NCBI GenBank assembly: GCA_017480485.1
Contig: JAFVAN010000023.1
Location: 20,666-84,665, forward strand
DNA from: Ruminococcus sp.
GTDB taxonomy: Bacteria > Bacillota_A > Clostridia > Oscillospirales > Ruminococcaceae
Reading direction: 5' to 3'
DNA length: 64,000 nt
Shown here: positions 8,624-15,890 of the stretch, one piece after another
How the letters are laid out: the number at the start of each line of letters is the position of its first letter
How positions within the stretch are numbered: position 1 is the stretch's first letter
The notes under the pieces: model-generated
What the model was told of the DNA's origin: nothing
Databases searched by the model: none
What the model saw: the letters and a program-made list of their open reading frames with translations, nothing else
Program-made: the position numbers and the translations under genes

Positions 8624-8693
8624 GGAAAATGCCCCTCCCCGCAGGGGGAGGGGAGCATTTTCCGAACTATCCCGAGCCGCTTTGGCGGCGCGG
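8624..8693. terminator. Family A palindrome pair after the DUF4097 gene
   Basis: GGAAAATGCCCCTCCCC-GCA-GGGGGAGGGGAGCATTTTCC (8624-8663) directly downstream of the operon, followed by a smaller GC-rich stem with GAGCCGC...GCGGCGCGG. Probably the operon terminator. Confidence 0.75.
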
Positions 8694-8722
8694 AAACTAA
8701 CTAATAAATGGAGGTGATCTAT

Positions 8723-8905
8723 ATGAAACAGTTATTCAGATCAAAGAGAAACAGGATGCTCTGCGGCGTGTGCGGAGGCCTCGGCGAGTACCTTAACGTT
8801 GACCCCAACGTTATCAGGCTGCTGGCGGTGCTCTTCGGCTGCACAGGCGCAGGCGTCATCGCCTACATCGCGGCGGCTGTCATCATCCCCGAAGAGCAGC
8901 TCTGA
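8723..8905 (+). CDS. PspC-domain membrane protein
   Basis: A 60-residue protein made almost wholly of a PspC domain: KQLFRSKRNRMLCGVCGGL, EYLNVDPNVIRLL, and a membrane segment ending in AAVIIPEEQL. GGAGGTGAT at seven bases upstream fixes the start at 8723 rather than the ATG at 8708. PspC domains sense membrane stress in other bacteria, which fits the padR operon just upstream, although the palindromes between suggest separate transcription or processing. Confidence 0.93.
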   Translation: MKQLFRSKRNRMLCGVCGGLGEYLNVDPNVIRLLAVLFGCTGAGVIAYIAAAVIIPEEQL

Positions 8906-8917
8906 GAGAGCAAAAAG

Positions 8918-8979
8918 AAAGAGTAGCCTACCCCGCAGGGGGTAGGCTTTCTCGGAATATTTCCGAGCCGCGCAGCGGC
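8918..8979. terminator. Family A palindrome pair after pspC
   Basis: AGCCTACCCC-GCA-GGGGGTAGGCT (8925-8948) followed by CTCGGAATATTTCCGAG (8951-8967) and GCCGCGCAGCGGC. The first stem is GC-rich and followed by TTTCTC. Confidence 0.7.
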
Positions 8980-8989
8980 GAGGAACAAA

Positions 8990-9027
8990 AAAGGGATACT
9001 CCACCCGGCGGGGCGGAATATCCCTTT
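8990..9027. terminator. Family A palindrome between pspC and rbr
   Basis: AAAGGGATACTCC...GGAATATCCCTTT with a C/G-rich loop. It lies between converging genes and probably ends the rubrerythrin transcript. Confidence 0.65.
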
Positions 9028-9099
9028 ATTCGTGTTTTAGTTTGCAAGGTGACAAGGCAGAACGAAGCCCATGGCGTTCGGTCTATTCAGCCATTGTCT

Positions 9100-9759
9100 T
9101 TAGTAGTTCTCCTCGCGGACCTCGAAGTAGCTCTGGGGATGATTGCAAACGGGGCAAACGTCGGGGGCCTTGGTGCCAACTACGATGTGTCCGCAGTTGC
9201 GGCACTCCCATACCTTGACTGTGCTCTTCTCAAAGACCTCCTTGGTCTCAACGTTCTTGAGCAGTGCGCGGTAGCGCTCCTCGTGGTGCTTCTCTATTGC
9301 AGCAACGCCGCGGAACTTGGCTGCCAGCTCCGCAAAGCCCTCGGCCTCGGCGGTCTTGGCAAAATCCTCGTACATATCTGTCCACTCGTAGTTCTCGCCG
9401 TCGGCAGCAGCCTTAAGGTTGTCGGTGGTCTTGCCTATGCCGCCCAGCTCCTTGAACCACATCTTGGCGTGCTCCTTCTCGTTGTCGGCGGTCTTGAGGA
9501 ACAGCGCTGCGATCTGCTCGTAGCCCTCCTTCTTCGCAACAGAGGCGAAGTAGGTGTACTTGTTCCTGGCCTGGCTCTCGCCCGCGAAGGCGGCCTGCAG
9601 GTTCTTTTCGGTCTGGGTTCCTGCGTACTTGTTGGCCTTGGGGGCGTCGTCAATGCGCTCCAGCTTGTCGCCGGACTGCTTGCACTTTGGACAGACAGGG
9701 GTCTCTCCATCCTTTACCTCAAAGATCTCTCCGCATACCTTGCATCTGTACAATGCCAT
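9100..9759 (-). CDS. rbr: Rubrerythrin with two rubredoxin-like metal sites
   Basis: A non-haem diiron peroxidase of the cytoplasm that reduces hydrogen peroxide in anaerobes. Of 219 residues, 1-30 hold C6/C9 and C23/C26 in a rubredoxin-like loop, the middle is the four-helix diiron domain with several ExxH pairs ([26 protein letters not shown]), and the end holds a second CxxC pair set at C186/C189 and C202/C205. Classical rubrerythrin has only the C-terminal site. AAGGAGGA precedes the start. It is flanked by palindromes and is probably transcribed alone. Confidence 0.94.
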   Translation of the reverse strand: MALYRCKVCGEIFEVKDGETPVCPKCKQSGDKLERIDDAPKANKYAGTQTEKNLQAAFAGESQARNKYTYFASVAKKEGYEQIAALFLKTADNEKEHAKMWFKELGGIGKTTDNLKAAADGENYEWTDMYEDFAKTAEAEGFAELAAKFRGVAAIEKHHEERYRALLKNVETKEVFEKSTVKVWECRNCGHIVVGTKAPDVCPVCNHPQSYFEVREENY

Positions 9760-9827
9760 AATTATTATCCTCCTTTTTTTAATTCCCCACCCCTCTTTAC
9801 CTTGGCGTAAGAGGCGGGGTATATCAG

Positions 9828-9850
9828 CCCCTCCCGGAGGGAGGGGTTTT
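9828..9850. terminator. Family A-type hairpin between rbr and the GNAT gene
   Basis: CCCCTCCC-GGA-GGGAGGGG followed by TTTT on the plus strand. It separates rbr from the acetyltransferase/deformylase pair. Confidence 0.55.
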
Positions 9851-9909
9851 CACTTTGTTTAAGCCGCAGCGTTGCTCTGACGAGACTTGCGGGCTTTTAT
9901 TGTGCGCGC

Positions 9910-10350
9910 TCAGAGCTCCTTCTGCATCGGAAGGCACTCGAATGGCCCACAGACTATCACCTCTCCGGAGACGGGGCTGTAGCCCAGCTTTTCATAAAAG
10001 CCTACAGCGGTCACCCGACTGTCGATGAGCACCCTCTTGTACCCAAGCTCCCTTATCCAAAGCTCGGCCTCGGTGACGGCCCTGCGGCCAAGGCCCTTGC
10101 CCCGATATTCGGGAAGCACCACCACGCGCCCGATGGAGACCTCACCCTCGCCAACCTCGTAAAACCTACAGGTGGCCACGGGATAGAGCCCGTCCAGCAG
10201 CACGATGTAGCGGGCGTCGGTGCCGTCGTGTTCGTCAAATTCCTCTCTCAGGGAGATGCCGTGAGCGCGGTTCATGCCCTCTACCCTTACGGAATAGGCC
10301 CCCGCTCGCTGCCACTCCTCGCTGGCTCTGATGACCTCGATATCGCTCAT
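9910..10350 (-). CDS. GNAT-family N-acetyltransferase
   Basis: A protein of 146 residues with the acetyl-CoA motif VVLPEYRGKGLGRRAV and the terminal GFYEKLGYSPV segment typical of GNAT enzymes. The start at 10350 overlaps the stop of the deformylase gene as ATGA and has GGAGGA close upstream, so the two are translationally coupled; an upstream ATG at 10377 lies inside the deformylase gene. Coupling to peptide deformylase suggests, but does not show, action on protein N-termini. Substrate unknown. Confidence 0.88.
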   Translation of the reverse strand: MSDIEVIRASEEWQRAGAYSVRVEGMNRAHGISLREEFDEHDGTDARYIVLLDGLYPVATCRFYEVGEGEVSIGRVVVLPEYRGKGLGRRAVTEAELWIRELGYKRVLIDSRVTAVGFYEKLGYSPVSGEVIVCGPFECLPMQKEL

Positions 10351-10757
10351 ATTATCCTCCCCTCCAGATGGTCGCACTCGTGCTGGATGGTCTGGGCGGT
10401 AAAGCCAGTGAAGCTGCGGCGCCGCTTTACAAAGCTCTCATCCAGATACTCAACTGTGATCTCGGAGAAGCGGGTGACTGGGCGTGTGCCCTCCAGCGAG
10501 AGGCAGCCCTCCTCGGTCTCATAGGGCCCGGTTTTTTTGATGATCTTCGGGTTCACCATGATGTGATCCGAGGCGCCGTCGTGGAAGATTATTATCCTTT
10601 TCAGGCTGCCGATCATATTCGCGGCCATTCCCACGCAGCTGCGCCTGTTGGCCTTTAGTGTGTCGCAGAGGTCGTTTATGATCTCCCTGTCCTTGTTGGA
10701 CGCGGGGGCGCTTTTTTGTGAAAGGAACTCCACGTCCCTTACGATCTCCTTTACCAT
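10347..10757 (-). CDS. def: Peptide deformylase
   Basis: Removes the formyl group from nascent protein N-termini in the cytoplasm. The 136-residue form matches the short clostridial type. Motif 1 is CVGMAANMIG (usually GxGLAAPQ), motif 2 is EEGCLSL with the metal-binding Cys, and motif 3 is QHECDHLEG with both His ligands and the catalytic Glu. AGGAGG before the ATG at 10757 decides the start; a longer opening to 10874 lacks a binding site and was rejected. Confidence 0.93.
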   Translation of the reverse strand: MVKEIVRDVEFLSQKSAPASNKDREIINDLCDTLKANRRSCVGMAANMIGSLKRIIIFHDGASDHIMVNPKIIKKTGPYETEEGCLSLEGTRPVTRFSEITVEYLDESFVKRRRSFTGFTAQTIQHECDHLEGRII

Positions 10758-10860
10758 TTCGGCCTCCTTTTGAAACTGCCCGCTGTATGCTATGGAAATC
10801 ATTATAACATACTTTTCACCAAATGTAAAGGACTTAAAGATTAAAATTTTGTGCAGGCTA

Positions 10861-10889
10861 TTGAAAAAGCACACAGATTATGTTATAGT
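10861..10889 (+). promoter_or_regulatory. Sigma-A promoter for the gene at 10925
   Basis: TTGAAA at 10861-10866 and TATAGT at 10884-10889, 17 bases apart, with the start codon 36 bases downstream. Confidence 0.75.
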
Positions 10890-10924
10890 ATTTTCAGAAA
10901 TAATTTTTTGCGGGGGTAGGGAAG

Positions 10925-11269
10925 ATGTTATTTTTCAAAAAGAAGCAGCCCGAGGGCGACTCGCCCATAAAGCAGAAGATAAAGACCATGAAGTGCCGCC
11001 AGATAAGCTATGTGGACACGGACTTTTCGGAGCTGGTGACGGCCATGCGGCGGGACCCTGCGGCTATCCTAAAGCTAAAGCCCGTGAACTACTACGCCGT
11101 GAAGAACCAGTACATAATGGCTCACATCTACACAAACGCCGACCTGACGGAGAACTATGTTTTCTTCACCCGCATCGACTTTGAGAAGCGCACGGACAAA
11201 AGCGACTTCTTCCCCCTTGACACCGACACCTTGAAACGCGCCCTTGCCAAGGTCGGGATAATTCTATAG
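10925..11269 (+). CDS. Small cytoplasmic protein, unknown function
   Basis: A protein of 114 residues with a Lys-rich N-terminus (MLFFKKKQPEG), no membrane segment and mixed charge. I recognise no domain. A promoter lies just upstream, the binding site is GTAGGGA, and a strong bidirectional terminator follows the stop at once, so it is a single-gene unit. Confidence 0.7.
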   Translation: MLFFKKKQPEGDSPIKQKIKTMKCRQISYVDTDFSELVTAMRRDPAAILKLKPVNYYAVKNQYIMAHIYTNADLTENYVFFTRIDFEKRTDKSDFFPLDTDTLKRALAKVGIIL

Positions 11270-11309
11270 AAAAACAATACCCACCCCCTGCGGGGTGGGT
11301 ATTGTTTTT
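11270..11309. terminator. Bidirectional terminator (family A palindrome)
   Basis: AAAAACAATACCCACCCC-CTG-CGGGGTGGGTATTGTTTTT, near-perfect, between converging genes ending at 11269 and 11344. Confidence 0.9.
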
Positions 11310-11343
11310 TGTATCCTTCGGCGCTGCAGCGCAATGCCGAAAA

Positions 11344-11832
11344 TCAAGATTTCTTGCCAACGTTGATAACGGCGGCCTTGGTGGATGTCACATCTGCAAG
11401 GCTCTTGGAGAGCACCTTCTCGGCCTCCGAGAGGGTCTTTTCCAGATTTGTGGAAAGCGCCTGACGGATGCTCTTTTCCTTGGCTCTTGCATCTGCAACG
11501 ATGCCCTCGGCCTCCTCCTTGGCGCGCTTTACCTCGTCTCTTGCGACCTCCTTGGCCTGCTTGATGATCTCCTCCTGAGCCACCATTGCCTTTGCTCTTT
11601 CCTCGGCCTTGCGGACGATCTGCTCGGCATCCCTGTGGGCCTGAGCAATAATGCTCTTCTGCTCGGCCTCGGTCTCCTTGGCCTTTGCGATCTCCTCGGG
11701 CATATTAAGCCTGATGCTGTCTATGTACTCGCGCATCTGGTCGCAGTCGATCATCTTCTTGCTGGAGAAGGGTACAGCTGTGGATTTTTCAAGAAGTCCG
11801 TCCATAAGCTCAAGAATCTCATCAATAGTCAT
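11344..11832 (-). CDS. Long coiled-coil protein (ATP synthase subunit b-like or DivIVA-like helix)
   Basis: A 162-residue, almost wholly helical protein. After a short N-terminal region (DEILELMDGLLEKS), residues 45-150 run as charged heptads rich in Glu, Lys and Ala (KAKETEAEQKSIIAQAHRDA). Such proteins are often annotated as ATPase or V-type subunit-like by composition alone; there is no membrane anchor, so subunit b is unlikely. It lies downstream of coaD-rsmD on the same strand, a place where clostridia often carry such a gene, separated here by 230 bases with a palindrome. Confidence 0.75.
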   Translation of the reverse strand: MTIDEILELMDGLLEKSTAVPFSSKKMIDCDQMREYIDSIRLNMPEEIAKAKETEAEQKSIIAQAHRDAEQIVRKAEERAKAMVAQEEIIKQAKEVARDEVKRAKEEAEGIVADARAKEKSIRQALSTNLEKTLSEAEKVLSKSLADVTSTKAAVINVGKKS

Positions 11833-11957
11833 TATAATTACATCCTTTCATTATTGATCATTCAGCTGACCGCAGGACTTTGACTTCACTTCGCCTTGTG
11901 GTTCAGCATTATTACTGTGTTGGTTGTTCCTCGCCGCCTGCGGCGGCTCGGAGAGAT

Positions 11958-12001
11958 GCGAAAATGCACTCCCCCGCCTACGGCGGGGAGAGCATTTTCG
12001 C
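11958..12001. repeat. Family A palindrome downstream of coaD
   Basis: GCGAAAATGCACTCCCCCGCC-TAC-GGCGGGGAGAGCATTTTCGC with a GCC GCAGGCGGC arm before it at about 11935. Probable terminator of rsmD-coaD. Confidence 0.8.
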
Positions 12002-12062
12002 CGGAAATCACAACTCGGGAAAGCTTCTGCGGCGCCTCACAAAGCTGCGGCGCTTTCGCCGT

Positions 12063-12551
12063 TCACTGGCCGCCCGTCATTCTCTCTATGATAGCAGATC
12101 TTATCTGCGGGGGAACGAAGTCGCTGATGTCGCCGCCGAGGCGGGCGATCTCCTTTGCCATGCTGGAGGAGAGGTACATATTCTCGGTGCTGGTGGTAAG
12201 GAACACGGTCTCGGCCCTTGGGCAGAGCTTCTTGTTTGCCAGCGCCTGCTGGAACTCGTACTCAAAGTCGCTGACGGCCCTGAGGCCCTTGACTATGGCA
12301 CAGGCTCCCGTGCGCTCGAGGTAATCCGCCAGCAGACCGTCGTGGCAGTCCACCACAACGTTTGTCAGGTCCTTGGTCACCGCCAGTATCATTTCCACCC
12401 TCTCGGCAATGGAGAAGCTGGCGCTCTGCTTGTTGGGGTTAAAGCTCACCAGAACTATCACCTTATCAAAGAGCCCTGCGGCCCGCCTGATAATGTCCAA
12501 ATGTCCGTTGGTTACGGGGTCAAAGCTGCCCGGGCAGACTGCTATCCTCAT
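12063..12551 (-). CDS. coaD: Pantetheine-phosphate adenylyltransferase
   Basis: Transfers AMP from ATP to 4'-phosphopantetheine, the fourth step of coenzyme A synthesis. The 162-residue length is normal. GSFDPVTNGHLDII holds the T/HxGH nucleotide-binding signature, and the C-terminal YLSSSMAKEIA segment corresponds to the ISSxxxR-like site. The start overlaps the rsmD stop by four bases (ATGA), the conserved rsmD-coaD operon. Confidence 0.97.
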   Translation of the reverse strand: MRIAVCPGSFDPVTNGHLDIIRRAAGLFDKVIVLVSFNPNKQSASFSIAERVEMILAVTKDLTNVVVDCHDGLLADYLERTGACAIVKGLRAVSDFEYEFQQALANKKLCPRAETVFLTTSTENMYLSSSMAKEIARLGGDISDFVPPQIRSAIIERMTGGQ

Positions 12552-13102
12552 AGCTCGTCATCCTCCGTCCTGATGTCATATACGCTAAGGGCGATCTTGC
12601 CGTAGCGATAGCGCTTTCTTAGCCTTAGCCTGCCTTGCTCCTCGGGGGGCTCGTGCTCCCGCTCGTGCTCGCAGACCACCACGCCGCCCGCGTTCATAAC
12701 TCTGTCCAGAAGGGGCAGGGCCTTGTCGATGAGCCCCTGCCTGTAGGGCGGGTCCAGAAGCGCTATGTCAAAGCGCTCGCGCGTGAGCTTCAAGAAGTTC
12801 AAGCTGTCGGTGTTCTCGGCGCGGGCTGTGTCTGTGAGCTTGCAGTGTTCAAGGTTCTCCCGCACAACTGCTATGCTCTCCTTGCTCCTGTCCACAAAGG
12901 TGCAGGAGGCGGCGTCACGGCTCAGGGCCTCAATGCCAAGCTGTCCGCTGCCCGCAAAAAGGTCCAGCACTCTGGCCCCGGGGACATCGAACTGTATTAT
13001 TGAATAGATGGCCTCCTTGACCATATCAGTGGTCGGCCTGACATCCTCACCCTCGAGGGTCTTGAGCTTCATGCCTCTTGCGCGGCCCGTAATAACTCTC
13101 AT
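12548..13102 (-). CDS. rsmD: 16S rRNA (guanine966-N2)-methyltransferase
   Basis: Methylates G966 of 16S rRNA using S-adenosylmethionine. In 184 residues it shows the N-terminal MRVITGRARGMKLKT and RPTTDMVKEAIYSII segments, the SAM motif VLDLFAGSGQLGIEAL and the catalytic LLDPPYRQG. Stop and coaD start overlap. Confidence 0.96.
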   Translation of the reverse strand: MRVITGRARGMKLKTLEGEDVRPTTDMVKEAIYSIIQFDVPGARVLDLFAGSGQLGIEALSRDAASCTFVDRSKESIAVVRENLEHCKLTDTARAENTDSLNFLKLTRERFDIALLDPPYRQGLIDKALPLLDRVMNAGGVVVCEHEREHEPPEEQGRLRLRKRYRYGKIALSVYDIRTEDDEL

Positions 13103-13184
13103 CCAAATACCTCATTCAAACGATATACAACTATTATACTATATATTTTCTTTTTTGTCCATACTTTAGGCGAAATTTTTTTAA

Positions 13185-13300
13185 ATTCCTCCACCATCTC
13201 TCACCTGTGCGCCTGACAAGGGTCTCAGCGCCTCCCCGGAGGGGAGGCGGGTGCCTTGGTGAATGAGGCGGCGGTGCAGCCGTTCGGAAGGCTTGCGCCG
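13185..13300. repeat. Repeat family C, copy 1
   Basis: Contains CCTCCCCGGAGGGGAGGCGG followed by a conserved tail with GAATGAGGCGGCGGTGCAG and CCGTTCGG. The same sequence recurs at 23578-23693 and, shortened, at 23846-23910. It ends at the 3' end of the lipoprotein gene at 13307. Confidence 0.85.
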
Positions 13301-13306
13301 TATGTG

Positions 13307-14269
13307 CTAATACTCGTGGGGCGGGAAATAATGAAACGCATCAAACACCTCGCCATCGTCGCTGCGGGTGTACCATTCCGTGAGCTCAAGCTGGGGAAGG
13401 TATTCCTCAGGGTCGAAAAGGACCTCGGCGCCCGGGGCGTGGGAGAATTCTACCCGATGCATACAGCCGCCGCTGAGTATCCAGTAGACCTCTTTCTCGG
13501 CCTTGACGCCGTAACGGGTCTGAGTGTAGCTTATCTTTATGGCAAAGCGCCCGTCGGAAAGGTCAAGGGCCTCGTAGACCGGCTCGCTGCGGTCGGTGTC
13601 TGGGGGCGTTTGCTTGTGGGTGGTCGAGTCCCCGGAAACGCCGAAAAACATCATGTCCGGACTTTGAGGAATGTCCTTGAAGGCCTCGTCTGAGGGGTCT
13701 GACTCGATGGTCCCGTCCGGCAGGTCGAAAAAGTCGTAGCAGTACATTACCTCGTGGGCCGCAAAGTAGGGGGCGCATTGGCCTATCTCCCGCTTGAGCT
13801 CCGCCATGTAGTCCCCCTCGGTGGCAAGGGAGGGCGTGCCCTCGGGCATTATCTCCAGCGCCCGCTCGTAGGTGATTATATAGGGCTCGATGTCCGTGAA
13901 GGGCTGGATGAGCACATAGTCAGTGAGCTCCGGGAAGAACTCGCTGGTCACCAGCACCGCCGCCTGACAGAAGATATTGGTATGCTCCATCTCCCAGGGG
14001 TCCCGCTCGTAGACGTAGACGTTCCCGTCCTCCGGCAGCCGAACGCCCATTTTTTCATAGGTCATATAGCCGTCCCCGCTGCCCTCGAGCTTTTGGACGT
14101 GTTCACTGTCCTCAATATCCACCCCGTCCGGGAGAAAGCAGTAGGGGTGCTCTGTTCGGTAGCTTTCAAGCTGCTCTTCAAGGGTCATTGAGGCAGCTCC
14201 GCTGCTGCCACCGCCCCCGCAGCCCGTAAGCAGCAGGCAGACGGCAAGTATCAACGTGCTCTTTTTCAT
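13307..14269 (-). CDS. Lipoprotein, tandem paralogue 1
   Basis: A protein of 320 residues exported and lipidated at the lipobox LLTGC (Cys at about 17), then a Gly/Ser spacer. The first 55 or so residues after the signal, including MTLEEQLESYRTEHPYCFL, are almost identical to those of the next gene, while the rest is only moderately similar (shared pattern YVYERDPW/YVYERNPW, aligned Cys and Tyr). No known domain. AGGA precedes the ATG. It is the last gene of a run with 14359-15330 and 15327-15731. Confidence 0.85.
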   Translation of the reverse strand: MKKSTLILAVCLLLTGCGGGGSSGAASMTLEEQLESYRTEHPYCFLPDGVDIEDSEHVQKLEGSGDGYMTYEKMGVRLPEDGNVYVYERDPWEMEHTNIFCQAAVLVTSEFFPELTDYVLIQPFTDIEPYIITYERALEIMPEGTPSLATEGDYMAELKREIGQCAPYFAAHEVMYCYDFFDLPDGTIESDPSDEAFKDIPQSPDMMFFGVSGDSTTHKQTPPDTDRSEPVYEALDLSDGRFAIKISYTQTRYGVKAEKEVYWILSGGCMHRVEFSHAPGAEVLFDPEEYLPQLELTEWYTRSDDGEVFDAFHYFPPHEY

Positions 14270-14358
14270 GTGTCTTCCTTTCTTGATCTACCATACGCCT
14301 TCTTCGTTGTTTAAGCCCTCACCCCCTGCGGGGGAAGATTTACCATTATTCCTAAGCT

Positions 14359-15330
14359 TTATTCCTCTTCATCCTTGAAGGGGTTCTCGCCGAAGTAATG
14401 CTCGCGGCTGCCGCCCTCGTCCTTTATCACGGGGTCCGTCAGCACCAGCCCCTCCAAAAAACCTTGGATATCGAACTGGTCAACGGCGCTGTCGTCGGAG
14501 GAGAACTCCACCCGTGTGAAGAAGCGTCCGCCGTGCCCCAGCCAGTAGACCTCCTTGGTGCTTTGCAGGCCGTAGCGCCGCTGGGTGTAGCTGAAATGCA
14601 GACCATAGCAGCCGTTTTCAAGCTCCACGGCCTCATAGGTCAGGTCCCGCCGGCCGCTGTCGGGGGCCTCACGGCGCTTGGTGATAAAGTTCGCCTCGGG
14701 GAAAAGCAGCTTGTTGGGCTCCTGCAAAACAGTCGCCAGAGAGGGGTCCCCGAAGGGCTCTGTGACGTTCTCGGCCTCGTCCACTCCGATGTAATCGTAG
14801 CAGTAGAAGCTCTCGTGGGCCCCAAGGTATTCCGCTGCCCCCCAGAGCTCTTCCTTCAGCAGCTTGTCATATCCTGCCTGAGTTATCATGGGGTCGTCGT
14901 AGAGGGCCATCTCGTAGGTGTTGCATTCCGGCTCCACATCCGTGAAGTAGGAGAGCATGATGTAGTCCGTCACCTGAGGGAAATAGGGGTTGGTGATGAA
15001 CACCGCCGCCTCGCAGCAGGGGTCCGTCTCTTTTTCGTACCAGGGGTTTCGCTCGTAGACATAGGCCTTCCAGCCATCCTCCAGCGGAAAGCTTACGCCA
15101 AACTGCGGCAGTGTGATATTGCCGTCCATATCGGCAGCCTCAGCCGTAACGTGTTCACTGTCCTCAATGTCCACCCCGTCCGGGAGAAAGCAGTAGGGGT
15201 GCTCCGTGCGGTAGCTTTCAAGCTGCTCTTCAAGGGTCATTGAGGCAGCCCCGCTGCTGTCACCGCCCCCGCAGCCCGTAAGCAGCAGGCAGGCGGCAAG
15301 TATCAATGCGCTCTTTTTCATGTGTTTCAT
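14359..15330 (-). CDS. Lipoprotein, tandem paralogue 2
   Basis: A protein of about 323 residues with a type II signal peptide and lipobox LLTGC. The start at 15330 is chosen because its ATG overlaps the stop of the preceding gene (ATGA) with GAGG nearby; a second ATG at 15321 aligns with the paralogue's start and is possible. It shares a nearly identical N-terminal 55 residues with the gene at 13307 but has a diverged body, so the 5' ends may have been homogenised by gene conversion. Function unknown, presumably a surface protein. Confidence 0.83.
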   Translation of the reverse strand: MKHMKKSALILAACLLLTGCGGGDSSGAASMTLEEQLESYRTEHPYCFLPDGVDIEDSEHVTAEAADMDGNITLPQFGVSFPLEDGWKAYVYERNPWYEKETDPCCEAAVFITNPYFPQVTDYIMLSYFTDVEPECNTYEMALYDDPMITQAGYDKLLKEELWGAAEYLGAHESFYCYDYIGVDEAENVTEPFGDPSLATVLQEPNKLLFPEANFITKRREAPDSGRRDLTYEAVELENGCYGLHFSYTQRRYGLQSTKEVYWLGHGGRFFTRVEFSSDDSAVDQFDIQGFLEGLVLTDPVIKDEGGSREHYFGENPFKDEEE

Positions 15331-15731
15331 TGGTCCTCTTTCTGTTTTTCGCGTTCCTCGCGATTTTTTCTTCTCTGCCCTCTGTTCATCTCCTCGGAGG
15401 CGAACACCTGCACTGCCGCGTCGGTCAGCTCGTCGGGCCATTCCCTTCCGCTTTTTATTACGCTTGCCCAAGGGCAGAGCCTTTCGTATTCATCATCAAA
15501 GATCACAGTATAGGGCGGGCCGCAGCGGTCGTTCACAGACATATACATATGTCTTCCGTCATGTATGATGTTCCCGGCATCCCATTCCCCCATTTTTTCA
15601 TCCAGCCGCTCAAACAGCTCCTTTGTGATCTCGTACAGGTGATAATCCTGTACCCCGCCGTATTCGCCGAAATATCTTCCGCTGTCCTCGTCAAAGCAGG
15701 CCTTCCAGCCCGAGCTTTTCTTGAATATCAT
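15327..15731 (-). CDS. Small cytoplasmic protein, unknown function
   Basis: A protein of 134 residues beginning MIFKKSSGWKACFDEDSG; GGAGG nine bases upstream of 15731 decides the start against an opening to 15827. The body is acidic with many aromatic residues, and the C-terminus is a very charged helix (RGQRRKNREEREKQKEDQ). No signal peptide. Its stop overlaps the start of the downstream lipoprotein gene, so the two are co-translated. I recognise no family; in size and composition it recalls small partner or immunity-like proteins, which is only a guess. Confidence 0.75.
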   Translation of the reverse strand: MIFKKSSGWKACFDEDSGRYFGEYGGVQDYHLYEITKELFERLDEKMGEWDAGNIIHDGRHMYMSVNDRCGPPYTVIFDDEYERLCPWASVIKSGREWPDELTDAAVQVFASEEMNRGQRRKNREEREKQKEDQ

Positions 15732-15890
15732 AGATATCCTCCGTTTCTGTACGCTCTCGCTGCCTGCGTCGGCTTGATAGCTCCATTTGCACAACGGCTG
15801 CGCAGGCGAAGCCAAAGCCCCTCCCACACAGCCGATAATTCATTATTCTGTCTGTTCTGCGCGGGATATCCCGCAGTTATTTTTCCGATA

